NCBI GenBank assembly: GCA_947488615.1
Contig: CANKZU010000012.1
Location: 1-64,000 of the forward strand
Direction: 5' to 3'
Source: an uncultured Aurantimonas sp.
Lineage (GTDB): Bacteria > Pseudomonadota > Alphaproteobacteria > Rhizobiales > Rhizobiaceae
Length of the DNA stretch: 64,000 bases
A model generated the notes under the pieces. It searched no databases. It was not told where the DNA came from and saw nothing but the letters and a program-made list of their open reading frames with translations. The translations under genes and the position numbers were made by a program. Of the stretch, positions 27,722 to 39,332 are shown in pieces. The number at the start of each line of letters is the position of its first letter. Within the stretch, counting starts at the first letter, position 1.

Positions 27722-28602
27722 TCCGCGGCCTCGAGCGAACCGGTCACGCGAATCTGCGCTGTCTCATCGCCAACGACGAAGGCGCGCGCGTTCCGCAAAT
27801 TCGGAATTTTTGCCCGCGCCGCCGCGACCTCGGCGGTGTCGATCGTCGCGATCGCCATCCCCGGCTCGGCAGTGTCGACCTCGGCGACTACCCGGCCCCA
27901 CGGATCGACGATCAGCGAATGGCCAAAGGTCTCGCGACCGTCGTCGTGCCGTCCGCCCTGCGCCGCCGCCACCATATAGGCGCCGTTCTCGATCGCGCGG
28001 GCGCGCAAGAGGACGTGCCAATGCGCCTCGCCGGTCTGGCGCGTGAAGGCGGCAGGCGCCGTCAGGATTTCCGCGCCGGCCAGCGCCTCCTCGCGGAACA
28101 GATGCGGAAACCGCATGTCGTAACAGACCGCAAAGCCGAGCCGTGCCGAACCTCCGGATAATTTCAGGTCGGCCAGAGCCGCGCGGGTTCCCGGCCGGTA
28201 GGTTCGCGATTCGCGCCAGCTCTCGCCATTGTCGAGGTCGACATCGAACATGTGGATCTTGTCGTAGGTAGCGGCGCGCCTGCCATCTGGCGCGAACAGG
28301 AAAGCCCGGTTGGCCACCTTGCCGTCGTCAAGCGCGATGGCTGTCGAGCCGACATGCAGATAGACCGCATGTTCCTTGGCGAGCCGTGCAGCCGTGGCGA
28401 CCAGGAGGTCGTCGTCCTCCGAGCGAAGTCGCTTCATCAGTTCGGCGCGGTCGCGATGGACCATTCCTGTCATTTCCGGCGACTGCAGATAGGACGCGCC
28501 CTCGGCCACGGCTTCGCGGACCAAGCCTTCGAGGGCTGCGGCATTGGCCTGCGGCTCGAGCCCGGAGCGCATTTGCAGGACAGCGGCGCGAAAGACGGTC
28601 AT
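27718..28602 (-). CDS. Carbon-nitrogen hydrolase (nitrilase superfamily, Nit1-like)
   Basis: A 294-residue hydrolase with the Glu-Lys-Cys triad of the superfamily: Glu in YLQSPEMTGM, Lys in YDKIHMFDVDL and Cys in GFAVCYDMRFPHLFR. The closest relatives are Nit1-type deaminated-glutathione amidases, which repair the by-product made when transaminases act on glutathione. The location next to glutaredoxin grxC suits a glutathione connection. It overlaps the DUF1178 gene by ATGA. Confidence 0.85.
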   Translation of the reverse strand: MTVFRAAVLQMRSGLEPQANAAALEGLVREAVAEGASYLQSPEMTGMVHRDRAELMKRLRSEDDDLLVATAARLAKEHAVYLHVGSTAIALDDGKVANRAFLFAPDGRRAATYDKIHMFDVDLDNGESWRESRTYRPGTRAALADLKLSGGSARLGFAVCYDMRFPHLFREEALAGAEILTAPAAFTRQTGEAHWHVLLRARAIENGAYMVAAAQGGRHDDGRETFGHSLIVDPWGRVVAEVDTAEPGMAIATIDTAEVAAARAKIPNLRNARAFVVGDETAQIRVTGSLEAAE

Positions 28603-28632
28603 GGCAAAGTCCCGATGGTCAACGATACCTTG

Positions 28633-28890
28633 TCATGCGGACAGCAACCCGTCGAGTTTTCCGGCACGCTCCAACGCGTAGAGGTCGTCGCAGCCGCCGA
28701 CATGGGTGTCGCCGATGAAGATCTGCGGATAGGTGACGCCGCCCTTCGCCCGCTGGGCCATTTCCTGGCGCAGTTGCGGCGACGACGTGGCGTCCTTCTC
28801 CTCATAGGTCAGCCCCTTCTGGTCGAGAAGCTGCTTGGCGCGCGCGCAAAAGCCACAGAACTGGCGGGTATAGATCGTCACGTCCGGCAT
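28633..28890 (-). CDS. grxC: Glutaredoxin 3
   Basis: An 85-residue thiol-disulfide oxidoreductase that uses glutathione to reduce protein disulfides in the cytoplasm. The active site is CGFC (TRQFCGFCARAKQLL) in place of the classical CPYC, and the glutathione-binding TYPQIFIG and GGCDDLYALE segments are present. ATG at 28890 (MPDVTIYTRQF) is the family start; the track version adds 11 residues. It lies in a same-strand run comF-grxC-nitrilase-DUF1178. Confidence 0.92.
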   Translation of the reverse strand: MPDVTIYTRQFCGFCARAKQLLDQKGLTYEEKDATSSPQLRQEMAQRAKGGVTYPQIFIGDTHVGGCDDLYALERAGKLDGLLSA

Positions 28891-28929
28891 CGGATCACAT
28901 TCCTGGTTATGAGCCCGAAACATATGGCT

Positions 28930-29679
28930 TCACTCCAGGCCAGCCGCAACCCTTGCGAAAGTCAGAACATCGACATCCCTCGCGCCGGCTCGCTTCAACG
29001 CCCGTGTCGCGCTCGCTGCCGTTGCGCCGGTCGTGTAGACGTCGTCGACGAGCAGGACGCGGCGACCATCGATCTCCAGCCGCCGCGCGTCGAGGGCACG
29101 AAAGGCGCCGCGAACATTGTCCCGCCGCTGCCGGGATCCAAGTCCGACCTGGCTGCGCGTCGGCTTCACCCGCCTGAGCGCCAGCGGCGCGAAGGCGATG
29201 TCGGCGTTGCGAGCAAGCAGCCGGGCAATTTCGGCGGACTGGTTGAACCGGCGGCGCCACAGCCGGCCGGCATGCAGCGGAACCGGCACCACCACATCGG
29301 CGTCGCCGAGAAGCTCCACGCCCGAACGCCCCATCCATCCGGCCATCAACGGCACCAGATCGGTGCGGTCGCCGTATTTCAGCGCAGTGACCAGGCGGGC
29401 GGCAAGATCCTGGTAGATCACCGCGGCCCGCAGCCGGGCGAAGGGCGGCGGATCGGCGATAGCCTCCACCGACAGGAACCCTTCGCCGAGATCGTAGGCG
29501 AACGGCAGCCCCAGAACTTCGCAATAGGGCCGCTCGATGAAGCGCAGTTTCGCCCAGCAGGCCGGGCAAACGGTGTCCAATCCCGTGATTGCCGCCTGGC
29601 ATCCCGGACAGACCGGCGGAAACAGCAGCCGACCGATCGCATGACCGACGGCTCCGGTGCCACGCTTGAATGGGCTCAT
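28930..29679 (-). CDS. comF: ComF-family phosphoribosyltransferase-like protein
   Basis: A 249-residue protein with an N-terminal zinc-ribbon (PPVCPGCQAAITGLDTVCPACW) and a C-terminal type I PRTase fold whose PRPP loop reads VLLVDDVYTTGATAASA. ComF proteins are linked to DNA uptake and single-strand DNA handling in transformable bacteria; outside those species the function is uncertain. ATG at 29679 with GCAGGT upstream replaces the longer track ORF. It is divergent from the NDUFAF5-like gene, the usual neighbour in Hyphomicrobiales. Confidence 0.85.
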   Translation of the reverse strand: MSPFKRGTGAVGHAIGRLLFPPVCPGCQAAITGLDTVCPACWAKLRFIERPYCEVLGLPFAYDLGEGFLSVEAIADPPPFARLRAAVIYQDLAARLVTALKYGDRTDLVPLMAGWMGRSGVELLGDADVVVPVPLHAGRLWRRRFNQSAEIARLLARNADIAFAPLALRRVKPTRSQVGLGSRQRRDNVRGAFRALDARRLEIDGRRVLLVDDVYTTGATAASATRALKRAGARDVDVLTFARVAAGLE

Positions 29680-29837
29680 TGCATCGACCTGCCCTCCAGC
29701 CCCGCGCCCCGATTGACTCCGTCGACCGGTCGGGGCACCTCGACGACAGGGACCGTTCCCCGTTCCCTTGACGATACGCCACCCGCTGTCAGCTACAAGC
29801 GCTGTCGCGGTCACCTGCGACAGAGCGCCGAGAGATC

Positions 29838-30737
29838 ATGCCAGACATTTCGGATCACCAGGTTTTCGATCGGGCTTTGCTCGACCGTCGGCGGCAGCGC
29901 TGGCTTGACGCCAAGCCGCGGCCGGGCGTCGGCTTTCTGCTGCGGACGGTCGCCGACGAACTTGGCGACCGGCTGTCGCTGGTCGAACGCCGTTTTGCGG
30001 TCGCCGTCGAGCTGGGCGGCCACACCGGCGAAATGGCGGCGCGGCTTCGCACTGGCGGTCAGGTCGACCGCCTCTTGCGGATCGAGCGGCTGGCGGCTCT
30101 GCTGGAGGGCGAGGAACTCGCCTGCGTCGGCGACGAGGAGGCCCTGCCGCTGGCCGACGACAGCGTCGATCTCGTCGTCTCCACCCTGTCGCTGCATTTG
30201 ACCAACGACACGCCGGGCACCCTCGTCCAGATCCGGCGGGCGCTCCGGCCGGACGGTCTCTTCCTTTGCGGCTTTCTCGGCGGCGAGACCTTGTCGGAGC
30301 TTCGGACCGCGCTTCTGGCTGCTGAAGCCGAGATCACCGGCGGCGTCTCGCCGAGGGTCGCGCCATTTACCGATGTGCGCGATGCCGGCGGTCTGCTTCA
30401 GCGGGCCGGATTCGCGCTGCCGGTGGCCGATCAGGATCGGCTGATCGTGCGTTACGACACGCTGTTCGATCTGATGGCGGATCTGCGGGGCATGGGCACG
30501 GCCAACATGCTGGTCGAGCGATCCCGTCGTCCGGCCTCCCGGCGATTGTTCCTGCGGGCGGCCGAGATTTACGCCGAGCGCTTTTCCGATCCCGACGGAC
30601 GCATCCGCGCCACCTTCGACGTCCTCTACCTCTCCGGCTGGCGGCCGCATGACAGCCAGCAAAAGCCCCTGCGGCCGGGCAGCGCCCGGACAAGCCTCGC
30701 TGCGGCACTCAAGGACCGGTCGGACGATCTGACCTGA
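29838..30737 (+). CDS. Methyltransferase-fold protein, NDUFAF5/BioC-like
   Basis: A 299-residue protein with a class I methyltransferase fold. It starts with FDRALLDRRRQRWL, a hallmark of the NDUFAF5-like group, and has VAVELGGHTGEMAARL at the motif I position and DLVVSTLSLHLTNDTPGTL. Mitochondrial NDUFAF5 hydroxylates an arginine of complex I subunit NDUFS7; the alphaproteobacterial proteins are its nearest bacterial relatives, so a role in complex I maturation is plausible. Motif I is degenerate (GGHTG), as is common in this group. Confidence 0.75.
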   Translation: MPDISDHQVFDRALLDRRRQRWLDAKPRPGVGFLLRTVADELGDRLSLVERRFAVAVELGGHTGEMAARLRTGGQVDRLLRIERLAALLEGEELACVGDEEALPLADDSVDLVVSTLSLHLTNDTPGTLVQIRRALRPDGLFLCGFLGGETLSELRTALLAAEAEITGGVSPRVAPFTDVRDAGGLLQRAGFALPVADQDRLIVRYDTLFDLMADLRGMGTANMLVERSRRPASRRLFLRAAEIYAERFSDPDGRIRATFDVLYLSGWRPHDSQQKPLRPGSARTSLAAALKDRSDDLT

Positions 30738-30812
30738 GGGGGCGTGCGTTGTCGGAGAAGCGCCTCCGGCGATGCTGGGGCATAGCGGTCGCGGTGGACG
30801 AGCGTCAGCCCG

Positions 30813-31013
30813 TCAGAAGGCGGCGACGACTGCCGTAAACAGGGCCGTCAGGTTCGTGCCGATCGCCGTCGCGCCGACGATGATTGCAAGCGATATGATC
30901 CCGGCGATCAGCGCGTATTCGATAGCCGTCGCACCGCTGACGTCATGACGAAGCTTCTTCGCGGCTTTGCGCGCGCGTCCAGGCTGATGATGCGGCCGTG
31001 GCCAGTTCAGCAC
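30813..31013 (-). CDS. Flp-type IVb pilin
   Basis: A 66-residue pilin precursor: a 28-residue basic leader ending in the prepilin peptidase site SG^ATAIEYALIAG, then the single hydrophobic helix IISLAIIVGATAIGTNL of Flp/Fap pilins. The mature protein would be very short and assemble into Tad-type fibres. No tad assembly genes are in the window. The start is GTG at 31013, inside the end of the preceding ORF, so the two are overlapping and probably translated together. Confidence 0.8.
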   Translation of the reverse strand: MLNWPRPHHQPGRARKAAKKLRHDVSGATAIEYALIAGIISLAIIVGATAIGTNLTALFTAVVAAF

Positions 31014-31318
31014 GCGCCGGTACTCCCGCCGTCCGAGAAGATCACGCAGGGCTGCGCACCTGACCGCTGCAGGACACTGCGCCGCACGGTGTACCGGTTC
31101 GAGGACCCGATGGAACCGGTCGTCATCGTATCGATACGCGCGGTCGAGGCGACATAGTCGGCCCCCCGTTTGGCCGCCGGCGTGACAATGAGCGCCAATG
31201 CCAGCGCGATCGACCCGAACAGCAGGGTCGCCCGGAACAGTCCGGTTCGAAGATCCGTGATGGAGTCGGGTGCGCTGCGTCCGCCGCCCAGTTCGTCATC
31301 AGCCTCGAAATCGCGCAT
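31007..31318 (-). CDS. Small single-pass membrane protein upstream of Flp pilin
   Basis: A 103-residue protein with an acidic N-terminal cytoplasmic part (MRDFEADDELGGGRS), one membrane helix (LFGSIALALALIVTPAA) and a periplasmic tail with two cysteines (RSGAQPCVIFSDGGSTGAC). GAGGAAACG precedes the ATG at 31318. It overlaps the Flp pilin gene by 7 bp. The function is unknown, but the coupling suggests a partner of the pilin. Confidence 0.6.
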   Translation of the reverse strand: MRDFEADDELGGGRSAPDSITDLRTGLFRATLLFGSIALALALIVTPAAKRGADYVASTARIDTMTTGSIGSSNRYTVRRSVLQRSGAQPCVIFSDGGSTGAC

Positions 31319-31434
31319 CGTTTCCTCACAAAGCTGGTAAGCTTCGTGGACCAATATGCGCGCTTACAATGAAAAAGCTCTTAAATGACTCGGTGCGTTT
31401 TCACGGCTGTGTAACGCCATTTGCCCGCACGCCC

Positions 31435-31848
31435 TCAGAGCAGATCGATCAGGTGGGGGATCAAAGGCTCGTCGGCAGGCGGCATCGGGTAGTCGCGAAG
31501 CTGCGTCGCGCGGACCCATTTCAACCGCTGCCCCTCGCGCGGGGCCGGGATGCCCTCGTAACGGCGACAGATGTAAAGCGGCATGAGGAGATGGAAGTCC
31601 TCATAGGAATGACTGGCGAAGGTCAGCGGCGCCAGACAGGCCGCCTTCGTCACGATGCCCAGTTCCTCGCGCAATTCGCGGATCAGCGTCGCTTCCGGCG
31701 TCTCGCCGGACTCGACCTTGCCGCCGGGAAATTCCCACAACCCGGCGAGCGGCTTGCCGGCCGGGCGCTCGGCGATGAGCAGGCGCCCGTCGGCATCGAT
31801 CAGCGCGCAGGCGACGACGAGGAGCAGGCGGCGTTCTGCCGGCATCAT
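31435..31848 (-). CDS. mutT: MutT-like 8-oxo-dGTP diphosphatase (Nudix)
   Basis: A 137-residue Nudix hydrolase. The complete Nudix box GGKVESGETPEATLIRELREELGI and the MutT-type start LLVVACALIDADGRLLIAERP are present, with LWEFPGG before the box. It should hydrolyse oxidised dGTP and so prevent A:T to C:G transversions. It follows the GNAT gene with an ATGA overlap and ends the argJ-GNAT-mutT run. Confidence 0.9.
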   Translation of the reverse strand: MMPAERRLLLVVACALIDADGRLLIAERPAGKPLAGLWEFPGGKVESGETPEATLIRELREELGIVTKAACLAPLTFASHSYEDFHLLMPLYICRRYEGIPAPREGQRLKWVRATQLRDYPMPPADEPLIPHLIDLL

Positions 31849-32609
31849 CGCGTTCCGCCCGGCGGCGCGCGATAGACGTAGCGATAGGCTTCCGTAAAGC
31901 CGAGCGAACGATACAGCGACAGCCCCGCCGCGTTGGCGGCCTCGACCTGCACCCAGCCGGTCATGGCACCCTTGTGGACCGTATAGCGCAGCGCCGTCGC
32001 GACGAGGTCGCGCCCGATTCCCTTCTGGCGTTCGCTGTGATGGACGGCGACGTCGAGAAGCCCGGCGAGATCGTTATCGTGAATCGCGAGCGCCACCGCG
32101 ACCGGCGATCCGGCCTCGTTCTCACGAACGAACAGGCCCGTCGGCGGCCGGATCGCCTCCAATATGTCCGTCAGTCCCGTACGCAGGGCCGATGACCGTT
32201 CGTGGACTCGAAGGCTGGCCTCGACGTAGCGCGCCGTGTCGCGGATCGGAATCCGTTCGATCGAGGCGCTGAGATCGAGCTTGGTCAGGTCCGCCGTCAT
32301 GACGATCGATTCGTCGAAGCGCTCCCATCCCTCTGCGTCGAGATAATCCACGAGTTCGGGGGGCGCCAACGGCGACTGCCGGACGATGATCGCGCGGCCG
32401 AATTGCGTAAACGTCTTGCTGGCGCGCTCGATGCGCTGCGCGATGTCGGAATTGTCGGATGGATCGAGTGGATTGACGGAGTTCAGGCGTTTGGCGGGGA
32501 ACGCGGCGGTCAGGCGCACTGCCCAGGTGCCGTCGAACGCGGTCGAAGACGCCGGCCAGGCCCGGAAACCGGCCGCCTCGAGCCGCCGGACGACGGCGAG
32601 CTGGCGCAT
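31845..32609 (-). CDS. GNAT-family N-acetyltransferase
   Basis: A protein of about 254 residues. The C-terminal half holds the acetyl-CoA fold with LAGLLDVAVHHSERQKGIGRDLVATAL (the Q/RxxGxG/A pyrophosphate loop, here RQKGIG) and AANAAGLSLYRSLGFTEAYRY. The N-terminal half resembles a second, degenerate GNAT domain. The acceptor is unknown. ATG at 32609, five bases after the argJ stop, was chosen; 32633, inside argJ, is possible. Close linkage with argJ and mutT is conserved in rhizobia. Confidence 0.8.
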   Translation of the reverse strand: MRQLAVVRRLEAAGFRAWPASSTAFDGTWAVRLTAAFPAKRLNSVNPLDPSDNSDIAQRIERASKTFTQFGRAIIVRQSPLAPPELVDYLDAEGWERFDESIVMTADLTKLDLSASIERIPIRDTARYVEASLRVHERSSALRTGLTDILEAIRPPTGLFVRENEAGSPVAVALAIHDNDLAGLLDVAVHHSERQKGIGRDLVATALRYTVHKGAMTGWVQVEAANAAGLSLYRSLGFTEAYRYVYRAPPGGTR

Positions 32610-32613
32610 CGTC

Positions 32614-33855
32614 TCAGCTTCGGTAATCGCCATTGATCGCGACATAGTCCTTGGTCAGATCGCAGCTATAGACCGTCCAACGCCCGGTCCCAAGGCCGAG
32701 TTCGACCCGGATCGGGATTTCCGCCCCGCGCATCACGGCCGACGCCTCGGCTTCGGAATAGTCGGGGTCGCGCGCGCCGCCCTCGGCGACACGAACACCG
32801 CCGAAATGGATCGTCAGCCGATCGCGGTCGGCCTCTTCGCCGGCTTTGCCGACGGCCATGACGACGCGGCCCCAATTGGCGTCCTCGCCGGCCACGGCCG
32901 TCTTGACCAGCGGTGAATTGGCGATCGACAGGGCAATCCGCTTGGCGGCCGCGTCGCTGGTCGCGCCCTCGACGGTGACCTGAATCTCTTTGCGCGCGCC
33001 CTCCCCGTCGCGCGCGACCTGACGCGCGAGATCGAGCATGAGATCGCCGAGCGCTTTCCGAAAGCCCGCGGCGCGCTCATCGTCGGCGTCGGAGATCTCC
33101 GGACAGCCGCGCCGCGCGGCGGCACCTGTCGCGAAAAGCAGCAGCGTGTCGGAGGTCGAGGTATCGCTGTCGACCGTCACCGAATTGAAGCTCGGGGCGA
33201 CGGACTCCGTCAGCATCGCCTGCAACGCCGGTGACGCGATCGCCGCGTCGGTGGCGACGAAGGACAGCATCGTGGCCATGTCCGGCGCGATCATGCCGGC
33301 GCCCTTGGCGATACCGTTGATCGTCACGACGGTCCCCTCGATCGTCACCTGCCGGGTGGCGAGCTTGGGATAGGTGTCAGTGGTCATGATCGCGTCGGCA
33401 GCCTCGCGCCAGCCGTCGCTGACGGCCTGTTCGGCCAGGCCGGCAAGGAGGCCGGTGAACTTGCCGGCATCGAGCGGCTCGCCGATGACCCCCGTCGAGG
33501 CGAGAAAGATGTCCTGCGGCGAAGCATCGACCGCTGCCGCGGCGGCCGCCGCGGTCATTTCCGTCGCCTCGCGCCCCTTCTTGCCGGTGAAGGCGTTGGC
33601 GTTGCCGGAGTTGACGACCAGCGCCCGGGCAACGCCGCCGCGAAGGCTCTCACGGCTAAAATCCACCGGCGCCGACGGACATTTCGATGTGGTGAAGACT
33701 CCGGCGACCGCGGCCGGCCCATCGAACGTCATCAGGAGAACGTCGGTGCGGCCGGCATATTTGATGCCGGCGGCGGCCGTCGCGATCCGCAGCCCCTCGA
33801 TCGGAGGCAGAACCGCGAAGGCAGTGGGGGCAAGCGGCGAGACGGTCGTCGTCAT
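32614..33855 (-). CDS. argJ: Bifunctional glutamate N-acetyltransferase / amino-acid acetyltransferase
   Basis: A 413-residue ArgJ, which recycles the acetyl group from N-acetylornithine to glutamate in arginine synthesis. The self-cleavage site is seen in [16 protein letters not shown], where the Thr becomes the N-terminal nucleophile of the beta chain. The oxyanion-hole and substrate segments [13 protein letters not shown] and [11 protein letters not shown] are also present. Whether it also makes acetylglutamate from acetyl-CoA cannot be decided here. ATG at 33855 ([10 protein letters not shown]) was chosen over a TTG nine codons earlier. Confidence 0.95.
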   Translation of the reverse strand: MTTTVSPLAPTAFAVLPPIEGLRIATAAAGIKYAGRTDVLLMTFDGPAAVAGVFTTSKCPSAPVDFSRESLRGGVARALVVNSGNANAFTGKKGREATEMTAAAAAAAVDASPQDIFLASTGVIGEPLDAGKFTGLLAGLAEQAVSDGWREAADAIMTTDTYPKLATRQVTIEGTVVTINGIAKGAGMIAPDMATMLSFVATDAAIASPALQAMLTESVAPSFNSVTVDSDTSTSDTLLLFATGAAARRGCPEISDADDERAAGFRKALGDLMLDLARQVARDGEGARKEIQVTVEGATSDAAAKRIALSIANSPLVKTAVAGEDANWGRVVMAVGKAGEEADRDRLTIHFGGVRVAEGGARDPDYSEAEASAVMRGAEIPIRVELGLGTGRWTVYSCDLTKDYVAINGDYRS

Positions 33856-34033
33856 ATCGTTACCGGAAGAGCTCGGTTGCAAACGTGAACGAAAGGCAGT
33901 CGGCGGCGCGATAAACCAGCCGCATCACGGCCGGCCGCCAATGCCCGCGCGGACGGGCTGAAACGAGGCCATCCGCCGCTCCTGACGCCATCGAAACCGG
34001 CGGATCGGACGAACGGCTCTCGGGCAAGGACTG

Positions 34034-34921
34034 CTATTTAGCGGCCGGTTCGGTGGCGGGAGCGACATCCGGCTCCATGCTTTTTTCGATCGCCTCGACC
34101 TGCTTTTTCATCTCCGGGTCGACATATTCGACCGAAAGCGCAGCGCGCGCATCGCGCACCAGTTCCATGTATTTCTCGCGCAGGACGACTTGGCGCACCT
34201 GATCCTTGATCTGCTCGAAGCTCGGCTTCTCCGCCTCGCGCTTTTCCTCGACCTTGATCACATGCCAGCCGAACTGGGTCTCGACCGGTTCCCTGGTATA
34301 GCTGCCCGGCTCCATTGCGAACGCCGCCTTCTCGAAGGCCGGCACCATCTGGCCAGCGCCGAAGAACCCGAGGTCGCCGCCTTCGGGGCCGGACGGGCCG
34401 GTGGATTTCTCCTTGGCCACCGCCTCGAAATCCGTGCCTTCGTCGAGCTGCTTGATCACCGCCTCGGCCTCCTCCTTGGTCTTCACCAGAATGTGACGCG
34501 CGTGGACCTCCTGCTTGGCTTCGACCGAGGCAATTTCCTTGTCGTAGCGCGCCTTGAGCTCCGCGTCGGTCACTGCCGCTACGCCGTTCTTGGCGAAATA
34601 GGCGTTGTGAAGCGCGCGTTCGCGCTGGAAGGCGATCTCGGTGGCGACATCCGGCTCGTCCTGGAGCTTGGCCTTCTCCGCCTCCTGAGCGAGGGCCTTG
34701 ATGTCGATCAGGGCGGACAGCAGGGCGAGCTTGCGCTGCTCGGGGGGCAGCTGGGCGAACTGCTGGCCGATCGCGCCGGCGGCCGCCATGAGGTCGCGCT
34801 CGGTGATCTCCTTGTCCCCCACCTTGGCGACGACGTCGGATTCGGCGGCGAAAGCCGGCGTGGCGAAGGTGATGAGAGCAACAGCGCTTGCTGCGAGCGT
34901 CAGTCTGAGATCGAAAGTCAT
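34034..34921 (-). CDS. Periplasmic peptidyl-prolyl isomerase (parvulin type)
   Basis: A 295-residue exported foldase. It has a signal peptide ([19 protein letters not shown]), an N-terminal helical chaperone part, a central parvulin domain (about 145-240: [54 protein letters not shown]) and an acidic Pro/Ala tail. It resembles PrsA/SurA-like rotamases of rhizobia that help fold exported proteins. ATG at 34921 with AAAGGACGG upstream was used; the longer track ORF crosses the promoter region. It is divergent from secA, an apt neighbour, since SecA drives export of its clients. Confidence 0.92.
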   Translation of the reverse strand: MTFDLRLTLAASAVALITFATPAFAAESDVVAKVGDKEITERDLMAAAGAIGQQFAQLPPEQRKLALLSALIDIKALAQEAEKAKLQDEPDVATEIAFQRERALHNAYFAKNGVAAVTDAELKARYDKEIASVEAKQEVHARHILVKTKEEAEAVIKQLDEGTDFEAVAKEKSTGPSGPEGGDLGFFGAGQMVPAFEKAAFAMEPGSYTREPVETQFGWHVIKVEEKREAEKPSFEQIKDQVRQVVLREKYMELVRDARAALSVEYVDPEMKKQVEAIEKSMEPDVAPATEPAAK

Positions 34922-35209
34922 GGCAAAGACCGTCCTTTGCGGTTCGGTGGGAAATGGGCCCGGATACCAAGCCGCGAGATGGGTTGCGGAGCGGCCCCGT
35001 GCGAGCTGTCCGCGCGGCGTGGCGGCCTTTGGTGGCGCGCCGTTGACATCGGTTTGGCCCCCTCTTATCTCTCGCGCGATCTGAAAGTCCAGCCGCCTTC
35101 CGCGAAGTTTGAGGGCTTCCGACATTCCGGCGACTGCCCGGAATCAGCGGCAGCCGGCCGGCAGGCCGGTCGGGGCAGCGGCGACTCACATACTTGGAAG
35201 GACCGGTTC
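34922..35209. other. Divergent promoter region of ppi and secA
   Basis: A 288-bp spacer between the divergent isomerase and secA genes. The plus-strand track ORF runs through it from 34190 but is only an N-terminal over-extension of secA. It must contain promoters for both genes; I cannot place the hexamers with confidence. Confidence 0.4.
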
Positions 35210-37936
<2,727 letters not shown>

Positions 37937-37967
37937 GAACGCCCAACGGCGCGCAGGCTCAATAACG

Positions 37968-38007
37968 AAACGGCCGCCGGAGCAAAACTTCGGCGGCCGT
38001 TTTGTTT
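37968..38007 (+). terminator. Rho-independent terminator of secA
   Basis: A 12-bp perfect stem AAACGGCCGCCG / CGGCGGCCGTTT with an 11-nt loop, then TTGTTT, about 30 bp after the secA stop. The A-run on the other side lets it also serve the convergent YafK-like gene. Confidence 0.85.
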
Positions 38008-38046
38008 AACCCGGCGAGCGGCCCGAGGGCCGTTCCGTGGACCCGT

Positions 38047-39066
38047 CTACTTCAAGAAGCCGGAGAAGATCGAGCCGCCCGAGGATGACCGGCCGATGCG
38101 GTTGCCCTCCCGGTCGTAGCCCTCGCGGCGATGCTGTTCCACGGCATAGGCCTCGGCCGTGATCGGCTGGCCCGTGCGATAGCTGAAATTGGCGGTTTCC
38201 GCGAACTCGCTCGGCGCCATCGACGCCGCGATCGTCTGCTCCTTGGTCTCGTCCGCGGATACCTTGGCAGCCACTTCCGGCGCCAGGTCAAAGTCCGGAC
38301 AGGCCCCGGTCGGGGAAAGACCTGCGACGGTCTCGGCGCTTTGGTCGAAGACGTAACGCCTATCGCAGACGCCGACGTTCGGCTGGCGGCGGGTGATCTC
38401 GAAATGATCCGAGCCCTTCTTCAGCATCTTCCAAAATGCGTAGTGCTGGGAATTGCGATGCCGCGCCATGTTCTTCGGCGTCATGCGGAAGGGGTAGGCC
38501 TGGATCTGGAACGCGCGCTGCCCCCCTTCGAAGGAATGGCGGGCGAGCGCGAAGATCTCGGTGATCTGATCGTTGTCCATGGCGTAGCAGCCGGATGAAT
38601 TGCAGGAGCCGTGGATCATCAGGAAGGTGCCGGTGCGGCCGTTCGCACGGTCATAGGCGTTGGGAAAGCCCATATTCACCGCCAGATGGAACTTCGAGTT
38701 CGGGTTCAGCTGCCCCGGCGTCACCGTGTAGAAGCCTTCCGGCGCCTGCCGGTCACCCTCCTGGAACTTCGGCCCGAGCTTCCCGGACCAGGCGCAGATG
38801 TCGTAGGTCTTCAGAAGCGCGTAGGTGCCGTCGGTTTTCTGCTTCCAGACCTCAAGGTTCGATTCTTCCTTGAACAGCCGGACCAGGATCGGCGAATTGA
38901 CGCCCATTCCATTGGCCTTGATCGCCTGAACGAGCGCGGCCGGCAGCGGCGCGTTCGCCGGCATGAGATCGCTGTATTTACAAGCGGAAAGCGTGAAGAG
39001 CCCCAGCGCGAGCGCGGCGGCCGTCACCAGGCGGCGGACCAACATCCCCTCAATTCCCCATCGCAT
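38047..39066 (-). CDS. YafK-like L,D-transpeptidase-family lipoprotein
   Basis: A 339-residue envelope protein with a lipobox (GLFTLSAC) at about residues 22-29. The catalytic part resembles YafK/DpaA: ILVRLFKEESNLEVWKQ, GPKFQEGDRQAPEGFYTVTPGQLNPNS and FLMIHGSCNSSGCYAM with the His and Cys of the YkuD family. DpaA of E. coli detaches Braun lipoprotein from peptidoglycan, so an amidase or transpeptidase role at the wall is likely. The C-terminal 90 residues are extra, ending RSSSGGSIFSGFLK. The internal ATG at 39045 (MLVRRLVTAA) is an alternative start. Confidence 0.85.
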   Translation of the reverse strand: MRWGIEGMLVRRLVTAAALALGLFTLSACKYSDLMPANAPLPAALVQAIKANGMGVNSPILVRLFKEESNLEVWKQKTDGTYALLKTYDICAWSGKLGPKFQEGDRQAPEGFYTVTPGQLNPNSKFHLAVNMGFPNAYDRANGRTGTFLMIHGSCNSSGCYAMDNDQITEIFALARHSFEGGQRAFQIQAYPFRMTPKNMARHRNSQHYAFWKMLKKGSDHFEITRRQPNVGVCDRRYVFDQSAETVAGLSPTGACPDFDLAPEVAAKVSADETKEQTIAASMAPSEFAETANFSYRTGQPITAEAYAVEQHRREGYDREGNRIGRSSSGGSIFSGFLK

Positions 39067-39332
39067 ACGAGGATCACCCGACGATCCTCGTCCCCACTCG
39101 GATCGCGGCCCTAGAGGCGCCGCTCGATCCCTTGCGATGGCGAACCCCGGCCACGCCGGCCGGGCCCATCGCAGACTTGATCCATTGTACCGCGATCAGG
39201 GTAAAAGAACCGTAAACCGCGCATCTCGATCGATCGGTCAAGACCTGTATTCTTAGGCCACGACCATGGCCGCAATTTGGCAAATGCCGAAGGGTAAGGA
39301 TACTGGTGATCGCGGCAAAACCGCAACAGGCC

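Noticed and set aside
28252-30201. 649-residue plus-strand ORF across nitrilase, grxC and comF
   Set aside because: Antisense to three well-supported genes.
34190-35209. Track ORF extending SecA by 340 residues upstream
   Set aside because: The extension is antisense to the isomerase gene, has a different composition and no homology to SecA; a good ribosome binding site precedes ATG 35210.
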